Assembly: GCF_000222685.1 (NCBI RefSeq)
Contig: NZ_AFWJ01000278.1
Location: 1 to 64,000 of the forward strand
Source of the DNA: Vibrio nigripulchritudo ATCC 27043
GTDB lineage: Bacteria > Pseudomonadota > Gammaproteobacteria > Enterobacterales > Vibrionaceae
Direction: 5' to 3'
DNA: 64,000 nucleotides
Part shown: in pieces, positions 1-8,095 of the stretch
Layout of the letters: each line of letters opens with the position of its first letter
Position numbering within the stretch: position 1 is the first letter of the stretch
Made by a program: the position numbers and the translations under genes
The notes under the pieces: generated by a model
Seen by the model: only the letters and a program-made list of their open reading frames with translations
Told to the model about the DNA's origin: nothing
The model's database searches: none

Positions 1-435
1 AAAGCCAAATCTGAAAAGTGGATGCTACAAGTCCAGAGGGAATCTTCAAGAAATGAAATTCTGAAGAAGCATAAGTTTTATTGCGAAAAACAAAAGACCA
101 GTATTCTATTTGGAACAGGCAGCTTTTCTGAAGGCTTAGATTTGCCGGGTAAACTACTTGAAAACCTCATCATCACAAAAATTCCGTTTGCCGTTCCGAC
201 ATCCCCTGTAGAGGAAGCGCATGCGGAATATATAGAAAGAAAAGGTGGAAATCCTTTCCTGCAAATATCTGTGCCTGAAGCCAGTAAAAAGCTGATTCAA
301 TCTGTCGGGCGGTTGCTGCGTAAAGAAAGAGATTCTGGTAGAGTCATCATCTTAGACAGAAGACTTGTCACCAAGCGATATGGCAAGTCTTTGATTGACT
401 CATTGCCCCCATTCAAACGACGTATCGAATACTAA
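1..435 (+). CDS. dinG: ATP-dependent DNA helicase DinG, C-terminal end (partial)
   Basis: This is the last ~144 codons of a DinG-family superfamily 2 DNA helicase, cut by the window edge; the frame is open from base 1, so the ATG at 22 is internal. DinG is a 5'-3' iron-sulfur helicase of the XPD/Rad3 type that unwinds R-loops, D-loops and G-quadruplexes during replication and repair. Visible are the C-terminal helicase segment FGTGSFSEGLDLPG (motif V region) and the motif VI stretch QSVGRLLRKERDSGRVIILDRR, followed by the typical KRYGKSLIDSLPP tail. The iron-sulfur cysteines and Walker motifs lie upstream of the window. The next gene, a permease, starts 38 bases later and may be co-transcribed. 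YoaA is the nearest alternative, but the tail fits DinG better. Confidence 0.9.
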   Translation, partial: KAKSEKWMLQVQRESSRNEILKKHKFYCEKQKTSILFGTGSFSEGLDLPGKLLENLIITKIPFAVPTSPVEEAHAEYIERKGGNPFLQISVPEASKKLIQSVGRLLRKERDSGRVIILDRRLVTKRYGKSLIDSLPPFKRRIEY

Positions 436-473
436 TAACGACGTGTCGATTATAAATAAAGAAAAACTAATAC

Positions 474-1253
474 ATGGAATTCATTGAGCCAACAATGTTG
501 GTGGTGCTCGCTTTAGTGGCATTCTTAGCCGGATTTATCGATGCTGTAGCTGGTGGAGGCGGTATGCTTACTGTCCCTGCCCTACTTTCGCTGGGTCTGC
601 CACCACATATTGCACTAGGTACCAATAAACTCGCTGCAACTTTTGCTTCTTCGACTGCAGCCATCACTTACTATAAAAAACGTCTATTCAGACCTGAGTG
701 CTGGAAGAAAGCATTTATAGGAACGTTAATAGGTGCGACACTAGGAACACTCGTTGTTGATGCGATCAGCACAGAGTGGTTGGAAAAAGTTCTTCCATTA
801 GTCATTTTGCTCTCAGCGCTTTACACCATTTGGCACAAACCCGTAAATGCATCCAATAATGCCGTTCCTGAACCGTGCCCAAGCCTGACTCGAAAGCAGT
901 GGCTACAAAGCCTCACTTTAGGTTTTTATGATGGGGTTGCTGGTCCGGGAACCGGGGCATTTTGGACCGTCAGTAGTATGGCTTTGTACAAAATGAACAT
1001 TCTGCTAGCGTCTGGACTGGCAAAAGCCATGAACTTTACCAGTAACTTCACCTCTCTGATTACTTTCGCAATCTTAGGTCACATTAACTGGGTACTTGGG
1101 CTCACCATGGGTGTATGCTTAATGGCAGGTGCCTATGTAGGCGCTCACTCAGCTATCAGGTTCGGAGCAAAGTTCATACGACCAGTATTCATTACCGTTG
1201 TCGTAGTTCTGGCTGGAAAATTAGCGTTTGATGCATGGTTTGTAAGCCTATGA
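474..1253 (+). CDS. TSUP-family permease (TauE/SafE, YfcA-like)
   Basis: A 259-residue inner-membrane protein of the TauE/SafE (TSUP) family, thought to export sulfite, sulfonates or related organic anions. The sequence has two internally similar halves typical of the family: an N-terminal AGFIDAVAGGGGMLTVPALL motif (about residues 20-39) followed by GTNKLAA, and a second-half motif GFYDGVAGPGTGAFW (about 152-166). About eight hydrophobic segments are visible. The YfcA subgroup fits best by length and by its DUF81-type motifs. The substrate cannot be inferred from sequence. The stop codon overlaps the start of priC (ATGA), so the two are translationally coupled; this linkage is positional and does not imply a shared function. 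Confidence 0.88.
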   Translation: MEFIEPTMLVVLALVAFLAGFIDAVAGGGGMLTVPALLSLGLPPHIALGTNKLAATFASSTAAITYYKKRLFRPECWKKAFIGTLIGATLGTLVVDAISTEWLEKVLPLVILLSALYTIWHKPVNASNNAVPEPCPSLTRKQWLQSLTLGFYDGVAGPGTGAFWTVSSMALYKMNILLASGLAKAMNFTSNFTSLITFAILGHINWVLGLTMGVCLMAGAYVGAHSAIRFGAKFIRPVFITVVVVLAGKLAFDAWFVSL

Positions 1254-1801
1254 GCAATTTCAGATCGTTAAAACAGAAAATCGAGCAGCTTAGTGAACAA
1301 GCTGCACAACTCGACAGGCAGAGAGGCGAACACCATCAGCCGTTGTTTGATGAAAGGCTTTTTCACAGTAGGTCTCGTCTTCTTGTACCATGCGTAAAAG
1401 AACTCCAAGCGACTTATGATTCTATCGTCCGAGAGCAAGAAAGCGGGCGATTAACAGCTCTTAGAGCAGAGCATTTAACCTCTCAGATGGTTGCTCAGAT
1501 GGAAGCCATTCAAAGAGAGCTGTCAACTCAAACCATACGTAAAAGTGAAATCAAGCATTCCAGCCACTTTCAAAAACCGATTAACCAGCTATATCAGGAA
1601 ATGGCTCAGCACCAAGAATGGGAACGTCGCCTCAAGGAGCTGGTTTTAGAAAAACAACGGGAACTGGATGCCTCGCCAGCCTATATGCAGGGTCAGGCGC
1701 AACAAGCATTAGTAGCCACAGAACAGAGGCTAAAGCGCTGTCAGGAATCCAAACTAAAACTCGAAAATCAAATTACTTATAGAGAACGTAATCAGCCATG
1801 A
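1250..1801 (+). CDS. priC: primosomal replication protein N'' (PriC)
   Basis: PriC recognises stalled forks and reloads DnaB independently of PriA; it binds SSB and single-stranded DNA. The product is 183 residues, rich in Arg, Lys and Gln and largely helical, with the PriC features [20 protein letters not shown] (about residues 30-49) and a basic C-terminal helix ending [16 protein letters not shown] chose ATG 1250, which overlaps the upstream TGA, rather than a start 15 bases upstream, because [14 protein letters not shown] matches the family's beginning. Its own stop overlaps the next start (ATGA at 1798), the same priC-ybaM pairing found in Escherichia coli. Confidence 0.9.
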   Translation: MSNFRSLKQKIEQLSEQAAQLDRQRGEHHQPLFDERLFHSRSRLLVPCVKELQATYDSIVREQESGRLTALRAEHLTSQMVAQMEAIQRELSTQTIRKSEIKHSSHFQKPINQLYQEMAQHQEWERRLKELVLEKQRELDASPAYMQGQAQQALVATEQRLKRCQESKLKLENQITYRERNQP

Positions 1802-1956
1802 GCAACCCTACTCCACTAGATTCAGCACCTGACGAAATCAAGTTGGCTGTCGACCTTATTTATCTTCTCGAATCGAATGAAATTGAAGCCAAGACAGCAT
1901 TGGCTGCACTGGAGATCGTAAAAGCAGATTTAGAAAGGAAGCTGGACTCAAAATAG
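1798..1956 (+). CDS. rsmS: small protein RsmS/YbaM (DUF2496 family)
   Basis: A 52-residue acidic protein starting [20 protein letters not shown] and ending [14 protein letters not shown]. It matches the short YbaM family that follows priC in enterobacteria and vibrios; RsmS is the name used in plant-pathogenic enterics, where it affects secondary metabolism. The start ATG overlaps the priC stop by four bases, so translation is coupled. Two amphipathic helices are likely (about residues 13-28 and 30-50) and there is no membrane segment. The molecular role is unknown. Only 16 bases separate it from the convergent lipoprotein gene. Confidence 0.85.
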   Translation: MSNPTPLDSAPDEIKLAVDLIYLLESNEIEAKTALAALEIVKADLERKLDSK

Positions 1957-1972
1957 ATCTGAGCCACATAGA

Positions 1973-2488
1973 TCACTTTTGAAAAAATATCGTCACTTCA
2001 GCGACTTCGATTCCGAACTTTCGAATTGAAGTTCGGTTGAACACGTGTTTTTCATCCTGACGGTATAGCCAGTCATCGAAATGAACTTCAATTGTCGAAT
2101 CATCAAGTTCGAGCAAAAAGTCGTAACGCCAATGAAGAGCGTTGCCTGATTCGACACCCGTCGCCTCTCCAACAATATCATCGGCTCTTCCAATATAACT
2201 GCCATCGTCTTCTCGGGTGATGACCCATATCCTTTGGTCTTTTTCTCCGTCATCGAATACAAAGTCCTCGACCAAAGTGAGCGTGTTTTCTTCTACAGTA
2301 CCAACCAAATCAACCGTGAAGCGGCGTGCCTGCTTGTCTGTGTAATCCTGAATCATTCCCCAGGCCTGAGACTCTCCTTCAAAATAGCCAAATAAATCGA
2401 AATTCGGCGTCGCCGCTTGATAATCATCGATGTCGGCTGAACAAGCGGCTAAAAGAGTAATAAGCCAGAGAATCAGGATTTTTTTCAT
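1973..2488 (-). CDS. DUF3833-family lipoprotein
   Basis: The last gene of the eight-gene lipid operon encodes a 171-residue lipoprotein. The signal peptide MKKILILWLITLLAACSA ends in the lipobox LAAC, with Cys16 as the lipidated residue. The mature part has the DUF3833 pattern (FDLFGYFEGESQAWGMIQDYTDKQARRF... then a DDWLYRQD stretch near the end), probably a lipocalin-like beta barrel. Function is unknown. DUF3833 genes commonly accompany Cfa-type methyltransferases and chalcone-isomerase-like genes in marine gammaproteobacteria, so a role in presenting or sensing modified lipids at the envelope is plausible but inferred. The start overlaps the upstream stop (ATGA). Confidence 0.85.
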   Translation of the reverse strand: MKKILILWLITLLAACSADIDDYQAATPNFDLFGYFEGESQAWGMIQDYTDKQARRFTVDLVGTVEENTLTLVEDFVFDDGEKDQRIWVITREDDGSYIGRADDIVGEATGVESGNALHWRYDFLLELDDSTIEVHFDDWLYRQDEKHVFNRTSIRKFGIEVAEVTIFFQK

Positions 2489-3051
2489 CTACGTTTTCCT
2501 AAGGTCTGTTGACCTATCAATTGTTTTCTGTGTTTTGGGTATTCGGTATTAGGTGAGAACCAAATAGAAAGAAATGCGTCGTTTAACTGCTCGCTGGTTA
2601 TATCACCAAGGTGGTTCGCCTTGTTCTGAGAATCGTAGAAAATGAACTGACCATTCTCGCCATCAGACACGTACACCAACCTTTCACCTTTGTTGATGTC
2701 TGGATATATACCTGACAAAGTCGCGATCCAATCGTCTCTTTGTTCCTTGCTATAACCCAAATGCTCCCATTGCTCCTGAGTTACATCCAGCAATTGCTGC
2801 TTAGGAATATCTCGAAGGTAGTTGATAAGCAACGCCATAGGATGAGGCGACACATCACCGCTCTCTTTGTATACGCCATCAGGGGTTTTTAGCTCAGACT
2901 TATAAATATCGAAAAACAACCAGCTTAAGCTGGATTTACCAACGGTTTTCCATCCGTCCCAGTCTTGGTTATCTTGTGAGCTTGGTGTCGAGCTTTGAGC
3001 ATTAGCAGCCATCAAAATCCCGAACATCAAAATACCTACGTACTTTTTCAT
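2485..3051 (-). CDS. chalcone isomerase-like periplasmic protein
   Basis: A 188-residue secreted protein with signal peptide MKKYVGILMFGILMAANAQS. The mature sequence carries the chalcone-isomerase-like pattern GWKTVGKSSLSWLFFDIYKSEL followed by ALLINYLRDIPKQQLLDVTQEQWEHLG. Bacterial members are thought to bind fatty acids rather than flavonoids. The start at 3051 overlaps the upstream TGA (ATGA). The frame stays open for 74 codons further upstream inside the previous gene, but those codons give no sensible signal peptide, so I reject the longer form. Translational coupling with both neighbours supports membership of the operon. Exact function unknown. Confidence 0.82.
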   Translation of the reverse strand: MKKYVGILMFGILMAANAQSSTPSSQDNQDWDGWKTVGKSSLSWLFFDIYKSELKTPDGVYKESGDVSPHPMALLINYLRDIPKQQLLDVTQEQWEHLGYSKEQRDDWIATLSGIYPDINKGERLVYVSDGENGQFIFYDSQNKANHLGDITSEQLNDAFLSIWFSPNTEYPKHRKQLIGQQTLGKRR

Positions 3052-3557
3052 AACATCCCCCAGCGAGAGCTTAGTAATTTGGTCACAAAATAGCCGAGCA
3101 AAAACCATTCCAAGAACAAAATGGAGAGGGTGAGTAAGACGCCAAGCTCCCAGTCTACCGCTCCTAAGCGATAGCCGGCAAAGTAGCTTAATGATCCGGA
3201 TACCCCTACTAATAGCGATACGAAAATTCTTGGGTATCGGTTCACCAGACTTCTCATTTGCACGGCATACCAACCAAACAGCCCCCAGAGCAACGTAAGC
3301 CAGACAGGGAAGGACACAGAAGGAAAAGTGAAAAGCCCTGTTTGCCAGTTAATGTGGTCGACTAAAATACCGAGAGCACTAACGGCAAAAATTAGCCTCA
3401 GCTTTTTCACTTCATCAACAAAGCAGAACAACAGAGTCAATACACTGGCTACAACTAACCATGCCTGAGTGTTTTCTCTACCGATGACAGCAAGGAACCA
3501 AAGCCCCTGAAACCATAAGCTGCTGGCGATAACAGGTACATTGCTCTTGCTGATCAT
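3048..3557 (-). CDS. DUF2878-family membrane protein
   Basis: A 169-residue integral membrane protein with about five or six hydrophobic segments and little soluble sequence. The central stretch LGILVDHINWQTGLFTFPS and the following PVWLTLLWGLFGWY are characteristic of DUF2878. No catalytic motif is evident. It starts two bases after the Cfa-type gene and overlaps the next gene by four bases, so it is made together with them. DUF2878 is often found beside this Cfa/FAD/DUF1365 set in Vibrio and Shewanella (general knowledge), which suggests a membrane partner in the same lipid modification. Confidence 0.8.
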   Translation of the reverse strand: MISKSNVPVIASSLWFQGLWFLAVIGRENTQAWLVVASVLTLLFCFVDEVKKLRLIFAVSALGILVDHINWQTGLFTFPSVSFPVWLTLLWGLFGWYAVQMRSLVNRYPRIFVSLLVGVSGSLSYFAGYRLGAVDWELGVLLTLSILFLEWFLLGYFVTKLLSSRWGML

Positions 3558-3559
3558 AA

Positions 3560-4789
3560 TCAGCTCACCTTGTGGAATGTCAGGTGAACGGTGCTTATCG
3601 TATTCGCCAGAAAACCACCTTCACAGTAGCTCAGGTAATAACGCCACATACGCACGAACCTTTCGTCGTATCCAAGCTGAATCACTTGAGGATAAGCTTG
3701 ATTAAAGGCATGATGCCAGTCGGAGAGCGTACGGGCATAATCTTGCCCTATGTCATATAAGTCCCTGACAACAAAACCACTATGACGTGTCGTTTGTTCC
3801 AAAAGATGAGTAACGGACGGCAAAAAACCGCCTGGGAAGATGTACTTTTGAATAAAGTCGACTTGTTTGCTGTATTGTTCGAACCTTTGATCCGCAATGG
3901 TGATCGCCTGAATGGCTAACAGCCCTCCCGGTTTAAGCAGGGAGTAACATTTCTCAACATAAGAAGGCAGATACTGCTTGCCTACCGCTTCAATCATTTC
4001 AATCGACACGACCTTGTCGTATTGACCATCAAGCATACGATAGTCTTCTTTGAGCAGTGTGATCTTATCTTCTAGCCCAGCCTGTATTATCTGATCTCTG
4101 GCGTACGCATGCTGCTCTTCTGAGATCGTAGTGGTGGTAACCTGACATCCGTATCGGGATGCCATGTAAATCGCCATCCCTCCCCACCCAGCACCGATTT
4201 CGAGAACGTGATCGTCTTTAGTCAGTCGGAGCTGCTGACAAAGACGTTCCATCTTGTTGATTTGTGCCGAAGCTAACGAATCATTCTCTGAATTGTAGAT
4301 ACCTGACGAGTACAACATGTTCTCATCAAGAAACAATGTATATAGATCGTTGCCTAAGTCGTAGTGCGCTTCTATGTTCTGTTTTGACTGAGTAAGTGAA
4401 TTTCGATTCAGCCAATGTGCAACCCGTAATCCAGCTTTCTGGATCCAACCAACGTTTTTATCCACCGCATCCAGAGTATCCAGATTCTCCGCCATTACAC
4501 GGGTTACCTGAGTTAAATTCGGGCTATCCCATAAACCGTCCATGTAAGCTTCTGCTCCACCAATGCTTCCTCCTTTTACCACCCGCTCGTAAAAGTCTGC
4601 ATCCAGAATGTCTATGATTGCTCTTTGTTCAGCAGATGGGTCTCCAAACTCCATTTGCTCACCAAATCTTTCGGTAATCGTGACCTGCCCTTTGGACAAA
4701 TTACCTAACAACTTTAAAACCAGAGATCGGTAAGCCTGCTGACGAACAGACAGGACACCTTCAGAGGCAAAGGAACGGCTATTTAGCAT
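3560..4789 (-). CDS. Cfa-family S-adenosylmethionine-dependent fatty-acyl phospholipid methyltransferase
   Basis: This 409-residue enzyme belongs to the cyclopropane-fatty-acyl-phospholipid synthase superfamily, which adds a methylene or methyl group from S-adenosylmethionine to unsaturated acyl chains in membranes. Motifs include the substrate-side AHYDLGNDLYTLFLD (residues 141-155), the SAM-binding VLEIGAGWGGMAIY (195-208) and the acidic IEMIEAVGKQYLP loop. The C-terminal YLSYCEGGF motif holds the usual late cysteine. ATG 4789 is chosen because MLNSRSFASEG gives a family-like N-terminus; a 30-codon upstream extension runs into the preceding gene. The operon context (FAD oxidoreductase, DUF1365) differs from the solitary housekeeping cfa and resembles the UfaM-type methyltransferase of Rhodobacter, so a methylated or furan fatty-acid product is possible. 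Confidence 0.87.
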   Translation of the reverse strand: MLNSRSFASEGVLSVRQQAYRSLVLKLLGNLSKGQVTITERFGEQMEFGDPSAEQRAIIDILDADFYERVVKGGSIGGAEAYMDGLWDSPNLTQVTRVMAENLDTLDAVDKNVGWIQKAGLRVAHWLNRNSLTQSKQNIEAHYDLGNDLYTLFLDENMLYSSGIYNSENDSLASAQINKMERLCQQLRLTKDDHVLEIGAGWGGMAIYMASRYGCQVTTTTISEEQHAYARDQIIQAGLEDKITLLKEDYRMLDGQYDKVVSIEMIEAVGKQYLPSYVEKCYSLLKPGGLLAIQAITIADQRFEQYSKQVDFIQKYIFPGGFLPSVTHLLEQTTRHSGFVVRDLYDIGQDYARTLSDWHHAFNQAYPQVIQLGYDERFVRMWRYYLSYCEGGFLANTISTVHLTFHKVS

Positions 4790-5540
4790 GAGGTGTTTCC
4801 TTATTTTTATTATCAGGGTGAGAGTAATAATTCGCGCCTTTGACCCAGAGCTTGAGTGCGTGCCAGTAAATGCCCACAACCACTTTCACAGCCATGATTG
4901 GAGTTTTTACCAGGTATCGAATCAGCGTCCATCGGTTCAAAGGTTTCGCATCCATCGCCATGGAAGCATCAAACACTTTTTCTTCCTGATGGCACTCAAG
5001 GTGCACCATCAGCTTGTTAGTCAAGGGTTTTAACGACCAAACGTATTGTTGTTCGATAGGATTAAAAGGAGATACGTGAAATTCTTTATCGTGTTTCCAG
5101 TTTTCTCGTTGTTCCCCAGGTTCGGCTTTCACAGCATAGTAATGGCGCTCATTCCAGGGGGTATTGCTGACTTCTGCCAGAAGATAGCGCCATTCATCTT
5201 GTTCATCGTACAGATAGTAAAAATTGACCGGACTAAAATAGATGCCGAAATACCTCAGATGGCAGACAGCTTTCACCTTTCCTTTTAGCTTTACACCCGT
5301 CAGGTCTCGAACTTTTTGCTGAACTGCTTCTTTCAAATCACCAGAACCCACGTAATCTTCTCGGCGAAAACGAGCCCAGTGCCAACGTTTGTCACCAAAT
5401 CCAATCAGTTTTTCTTTCAGATGTTCTAATTCATCCAGATCCAAACAAGGCATAAACAGCGGATATCTCAGGCTGTGCTTCACAGGGGAAAACCGCCTGT
5501 GCGTCACTTCGCCTTCTAGCATGCAGCTTGAGAAAGTCAT
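4779..5540 (-). CDS. DUF1365-family protein
   Basis: A 253-residue protein of the DUF1365 family, almost always encoded between an FAD amine-oxidase-like gene and a Cfa-type gene. It opens MTFSSCMLEGEVTHRRFSPVKHSLRYPLFM and includes the conserved LRYFGIYFSPVNFYYLYD (about residues 97-114) and EVSNTPWNERHYY (about 126-138). A hydrophobic C-terminal region (YLVKTPIMAVKVVVGIYW) could touch the membrane. No reaction is established; the constant partnership suggests it assists transformation of phospholipid acyl chains. It overlaps the FAD gene by four bases and the downstream Cfa-type gene by eleven, giving tight translational coupling. Confidence 0.85.
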   Translation of the reverse strand: MTFSSCMLEGEVTHRRFSPVKHSLRYPLFMPCLDLDELEHLKEKLIGFGDKRWHWARFRREDYVGSGDLKEAVQQKVRDLTGVKLKGKVKAVCHLRYFGIYFSPVNFYYLYDEQDEWRYLLAEVSNTPWNERHYYAVKAEPGEQRENWKHDKEFHVSPFNPIEQQYVWSLKPLTNKLMVHLECHQEEKVFDASMAMDAKPLNRWTLIRYLVKTPIMAVKVVVGIYWHALKLWVKGANYYSHPDNKNKETPHAK

Positions 5541-6814
5541 GCGACCCCCTTCTTGAGTGCCGCTGCTTGCATTCTGATGCCTTCAACCACTTCTATCGCA
5601 CTTCGAACACCGTCTTCATGAAACCCGTTGTACCAGTATGCTCCGCAGTACCATGTCGAGTTCAAACCATCGATTGAGGTCTTCTGCTTTTGTGCTTCGT
5701 GTGATTCTTTAGTGAACACAGGATGGTGGTAAGTGAATTGTCGGATAACCTTTGACGCATCAATCTTGTCACTCGAATTCAAGGAAACACAGAAGGTTTC
5801 ATCGCTTTCTATATGCTGGAGAATGTTCATGTTGTAGGTCAAAGAAGGTAAAGATTGCTCCTCGCCATCTTCCCCAGAGAGAAGATAATTCCAAGATGCC
5901 CAAGCCGCGCGTTTTTCAGGAAGCAGTCGGGTATCGGTGTGAAGAACAACTTCATTAGCTTGGTATTGCATATCTGACAGCAAAGACTGCTCTTTCTCAG
6001 ACGGATCACTCAGCAACCTGAGAGCCTGATCGCTATGACAGGCAAAGACGACAGCATCAAAATGCTCCATTCCGTGTCGTGACTTTATCAGTACTCCACC
6101 ATGCCTTCTTTCTACGCTTTCCACCGGGCTGTTAAGACGGATATTGTCTTTAAAGCCTTTGGTAAGTGGATCAATATAGGCTTTAGAACCTCCATTGATC
6201 ACATACCATTGAGGTCGGTCAGTAATATCAAGCAGACCGTGATTCAAAAAGAAATTGAGGAAAAACTGCAGAGGAAACGCTCGCATATCAGCCAGTGTAG
6301 AAGACCATATCGCCGCTCCCATTGGCAGAATATAGTTATCGGTGAAGTAGTGACTGAAACGGTTCTGCTGAAGAAAGTCTCCAAGGGTCTGCTCTACCCA
6401 ATCATTTTCATCTACTGCCTTTTTTGCGAGTTTGTTGAAGCGAAGAATTTCGTAAATGAAATGATAGAACTTGGGATTGAGAAAATTACGTTTTTGAGCA
6501 AATAGCGTAGAAAGCGTGTGACCGTTATATTCCAACCCGTTGCTTTGATTGCTCACGCTAAAGCTCATCTGAGTTGGAGTACCTGTCACCCCTATCTCAT
6601 TCATCATTGATATAAAGTTAGGGTATGTGCGATCGTTGTAAACGATAAAGCCAGTATCTACAGCATAAGTTCTGCCTTTTCGCTCTACATCAATTGTGGC
6701 GGTATGCCCGCCAATGTAATCGTTGGCTTCAAAAATCGTAACATCGTACTCTTGATGTAAATAGTATCCACACGTTAGCCCTGATATGCCCGACCCAATA
6801 ATAGCAATCTTCAT
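5537..6814 (-). CDS. FAD-dependent amine-oxidase-like oxidoreductase
   Basis: A 425-residue flavoprotein with the dinucleotide-binding motif IIGSGISGLTCGYYL (residues 5-19), the following EANDYIGGHTATI (the GG doublet typical of amine-oxidase and desaturase folds) and VDTGFIVYND. The family is related to protoporphyrinogen and amine oxidases and to carotenoid desaturases. In the gene order FAD-DUF1365-Cfa it matches the neighbour of the Cfa-type methyltransferase in the Rhodobacter ChrR/RpoE regulon, where such a protein is reported to help make furan fatty acids (my recollection, not checked). It starts 13 bases downstream of the SDR gene. The electron acceptor and exact substrate are not visible. 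Confidence 0.84.
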   Translation of the reverse strand: MKIAIIGSGISGLTCGYYLHQEYDVTIFEANDYIGGHTATIDVERKGRTYAVDTGFIVYNDRTYPNFISMMNEIGVTGTPTQMSFSVSNQSNGLEYNGHTLSTLFAQKRNFLNPKFYHFIYEILRFNKLAKKAVDENDWVEQTLGDFLQQNRFSHYFTDNYILPMGAAIWSSTLADMRAFPLQFFLNFFLNHGLLDITDRPQWYVINGGSKAYIDPLTKGFKDNIRLNSPVESVERRHGGVLIKSRHGMEHFDAVVFACHSDQALRLLSDPSEKEQSLLSDMQYQANEVVLHTDTRLLPEKRAAWASWNYLLSGEDGEEQSLPSLTYNMNILQHIESDETFCVSLNSSDKIDASKVIRQFTYHHPVFTKESHEAQKQKTSIDGLNSTWYCGAYWYNGFHEDGVRSAIEVVEGIRMQAAALKKGVA

Positions 6815-6827
6815 TTGTCCTCCATCC

Positions 6828-7562
6828 CTATCCCGTTGTCACCCACTTCGAGACAATTCTTCGTTGCCACGAGTAAGGTAAAAGCCCAATCGTTCTTAGA
6901 ATCCAGGTGAACGCTTTGGGAAAATAAATACTTTCTCGTCTCTCATGAACACCAAGACGAATCTTTTCAGATGCTTCTTCCACACTGACCATCAAAGGCA
7001 TCGGGAAGTCGTTTTTATCAGTAAGCGGTGTCTCGACAAACCCTGGATAAACCATGGAAACATCGACACCTTCTTTCTTCTTCGGTAAAGCCAGACTTCT
7101 GGCCAGGTAACTGAGCGCGGCTTTGGATGCGCCGTAAGCTTCTGCTCTAGGAAGCGCAATTTCACTGGCAATAGAACCTATTATGACCAGATGATCACCT
7201 TTCATAACCTGTGTCTGGCTGGCTTCTAAGCAGTTAACAACTCCAAGGAAGTTGACGTTTACAATACGCTGAAAGACTTGAGTGCTAACCTCGCCGTTAT
7301 CGATGTACTCACAATCACCAGCATTAAATATCCAGAGCTCTGGGCGTGGTGATAGTTCATTGAAGGCTTTCGCGGTCTGTTCACTGTCGGTGACGTCAAA
7401 CTGCAACGTTTTAATATTGCTTGAGTGTTGTTCCAGTTCCTGCAATCGGTCGTGGTTTCGACCACATGCCCATACCTGATGCCCGGACTGTGCATAATCT
7501 TTGGCAAGCTGAAGCCCGATGCCTGAAGTCGCTCCGGTAATCAATACTACCTGCTTGCTCAT
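6828..7562 (-). CDS. short-chain dehydrogenase/reductase
   Basis: A classical 244-residue SDR. The NAD(P)-binding motif is TGATSGIGLQLA (residues 9-20), the structural motif is FNAG (79-82), and the catalytic triad is Ser130 (IIGSIAS), Tyr143 and Lys147 (YGASK). The Arg in CGRNHDR after the second beta strand suggests NADP(H) preference. The C-terminus (FTWILRTIGLLPYSWQRRIV) is hydrophobic and could attach to the membrane. It overlaps the NTF2-like gene by four bases. Presumed role: oxidation or reduction of a lipid intermediate in the operon's pathway, inferred from position. Confidence 0.87.
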   Translation of the reverse strand: MSKQVVLITGATSGIGLQLAKDYAQSGHQVWACGRNHDRLQELEQHSSNIKTLQFDVTDSEQTAKAFNELSPRPELWIFNAGDCEYIDNGEVSTQVFQRIVNVNFLGVVNCLEASQTQVMKGDHLVIIGSIASEIALPRAEAYGASKAALSYLARSLALPKKKEGVDVSMVYPGFVETPLTDKNDFPMPLMVSVEEASEKIRLGVHERRESIYFPKAFTWILRTIGLLPYSWQRRIVSKWVTTG

Positions 7563-7978
7563 TGCCCTAACCCCGACTTAATTTTCTTAATAAGTAAGCC
7601 GAGCACCGGAATTTGCTCGTAAAGCATTGACCCCAAGTCAAAGTAATCTCTATGGTGCTTGACTTTATTGTCTTCAAAGGAGATCTGGCTAACGCCATCC
7701 ACTTTTACTTCTCTAGCTCGGTTTAGCTTGGGGTGCTTCAGTGACATGGTCCAAACGATAAACCCTGTGTCGCCGAACTGGTGGCTCTCGTGAATGTGAA
7801 AATTACACTGTTGAACATTCTGGTACAGGCTTTCGAAGTAGGCATAAAGAACGCCATTTCCTTCTAAACGATGAGCAGGGTCTTCAAATACCACGTTTGG
7901 GTGATAAAGTTCTTTCACCGTGCCTAAATTGTGCTTCCCAAGTGAACGGTAAAAATCTGCTACATGCTCAATATCCAT
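7559..7978 (-). CDS. NTF2-like (SnoaL fold) protein, first gene of the lipid operon
   Basis: A 139-residue soluble protein of the nuclear transport factor 2 / SnoaL-like fold, opening MDIEHVADFYRSLGKHNLGTVKELYHPNVVFEDPAHRLEG, a typical cone-shaped alpha+beta start, with HRDYFDLGSMLYEQIPVLG near the end. Such proteins bind or isomerise small hydrophobic molecules, and no family-specific catalytic residue is certain. It is promoter-proximal: the operator boxes at 8006-8078 end 28 bases before its start codon. Its stop overlaps the SDR start. It is probably a lipid-handling partner of the downstream enzymes. Confidence 0.83.
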   Translation of the reverse strand: MDIEHVADFYRSLGKHNLGTVKELYHPNVVFEDPAHRLEGNGVLYAYFESLYQNVQQCNFHIHESHQFGDTGFIVWTMSLKHPKLNRAREVKVDGVSQISFEDNKVKHHRDYFDLGSMLYEQIPVLGLLIKKIKSGLGQ

Positions 7979-8005
7979 CTTTACCCCGCTACTGACTTCC
8001 CATTA

Positions 8006-8078
8006 GTTATACAATTATTTTTTTTGTACACATATTTAATATAGCTGTAAAAGTTGTACAAATATATTTTTGTATAAC
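8006..8078 (-). promoter_or_regulatory. four-box TTGTACA/TTGTATA operator over a sigma-70-like promoter of the lipid operon
   Basis: Four related boxes lie symmetrically around position 8042: GTTATACAA (8006-8014), TTGTACA (8024-8030), TTGTACAA (8054-8061) and TTGTATAAC (8070-8078). The outer two are exact inverted repeats of each other. Read on the minus strand, the third box supplies a -35-like TTGTAC (8056-8061), followed after 17 bases by TAAATA (8033-8038) as a -10. A protein on these boxes would block the promoter. TGTACA cores resemble targets of the light-sensing MerR-type regulators LitR/CarH, which repress in the dark; that assignment is inference. No regulator gene is in the window. 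Confidence 0.6.
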
Positions 8079-8095
8079 TTTTGCTGTCAGTTTTG

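Noticed and set aside
2485-3273. Longer 262-residue form of the chalcone-isomerase-like gene
   Set aside because: The extra 74 residues overlap the DUF2878 gene and lack a signal peptide; the start at 3051 gives a clean signal peptide and an ATGA overlap.
6101-6505. 134-codon plus-strand frame opposite the FAD gene
   Set aside because: Lies entirely antisense to a well-supported flavoprotein gene, no ribosome-binding site, no recognisable sequence.
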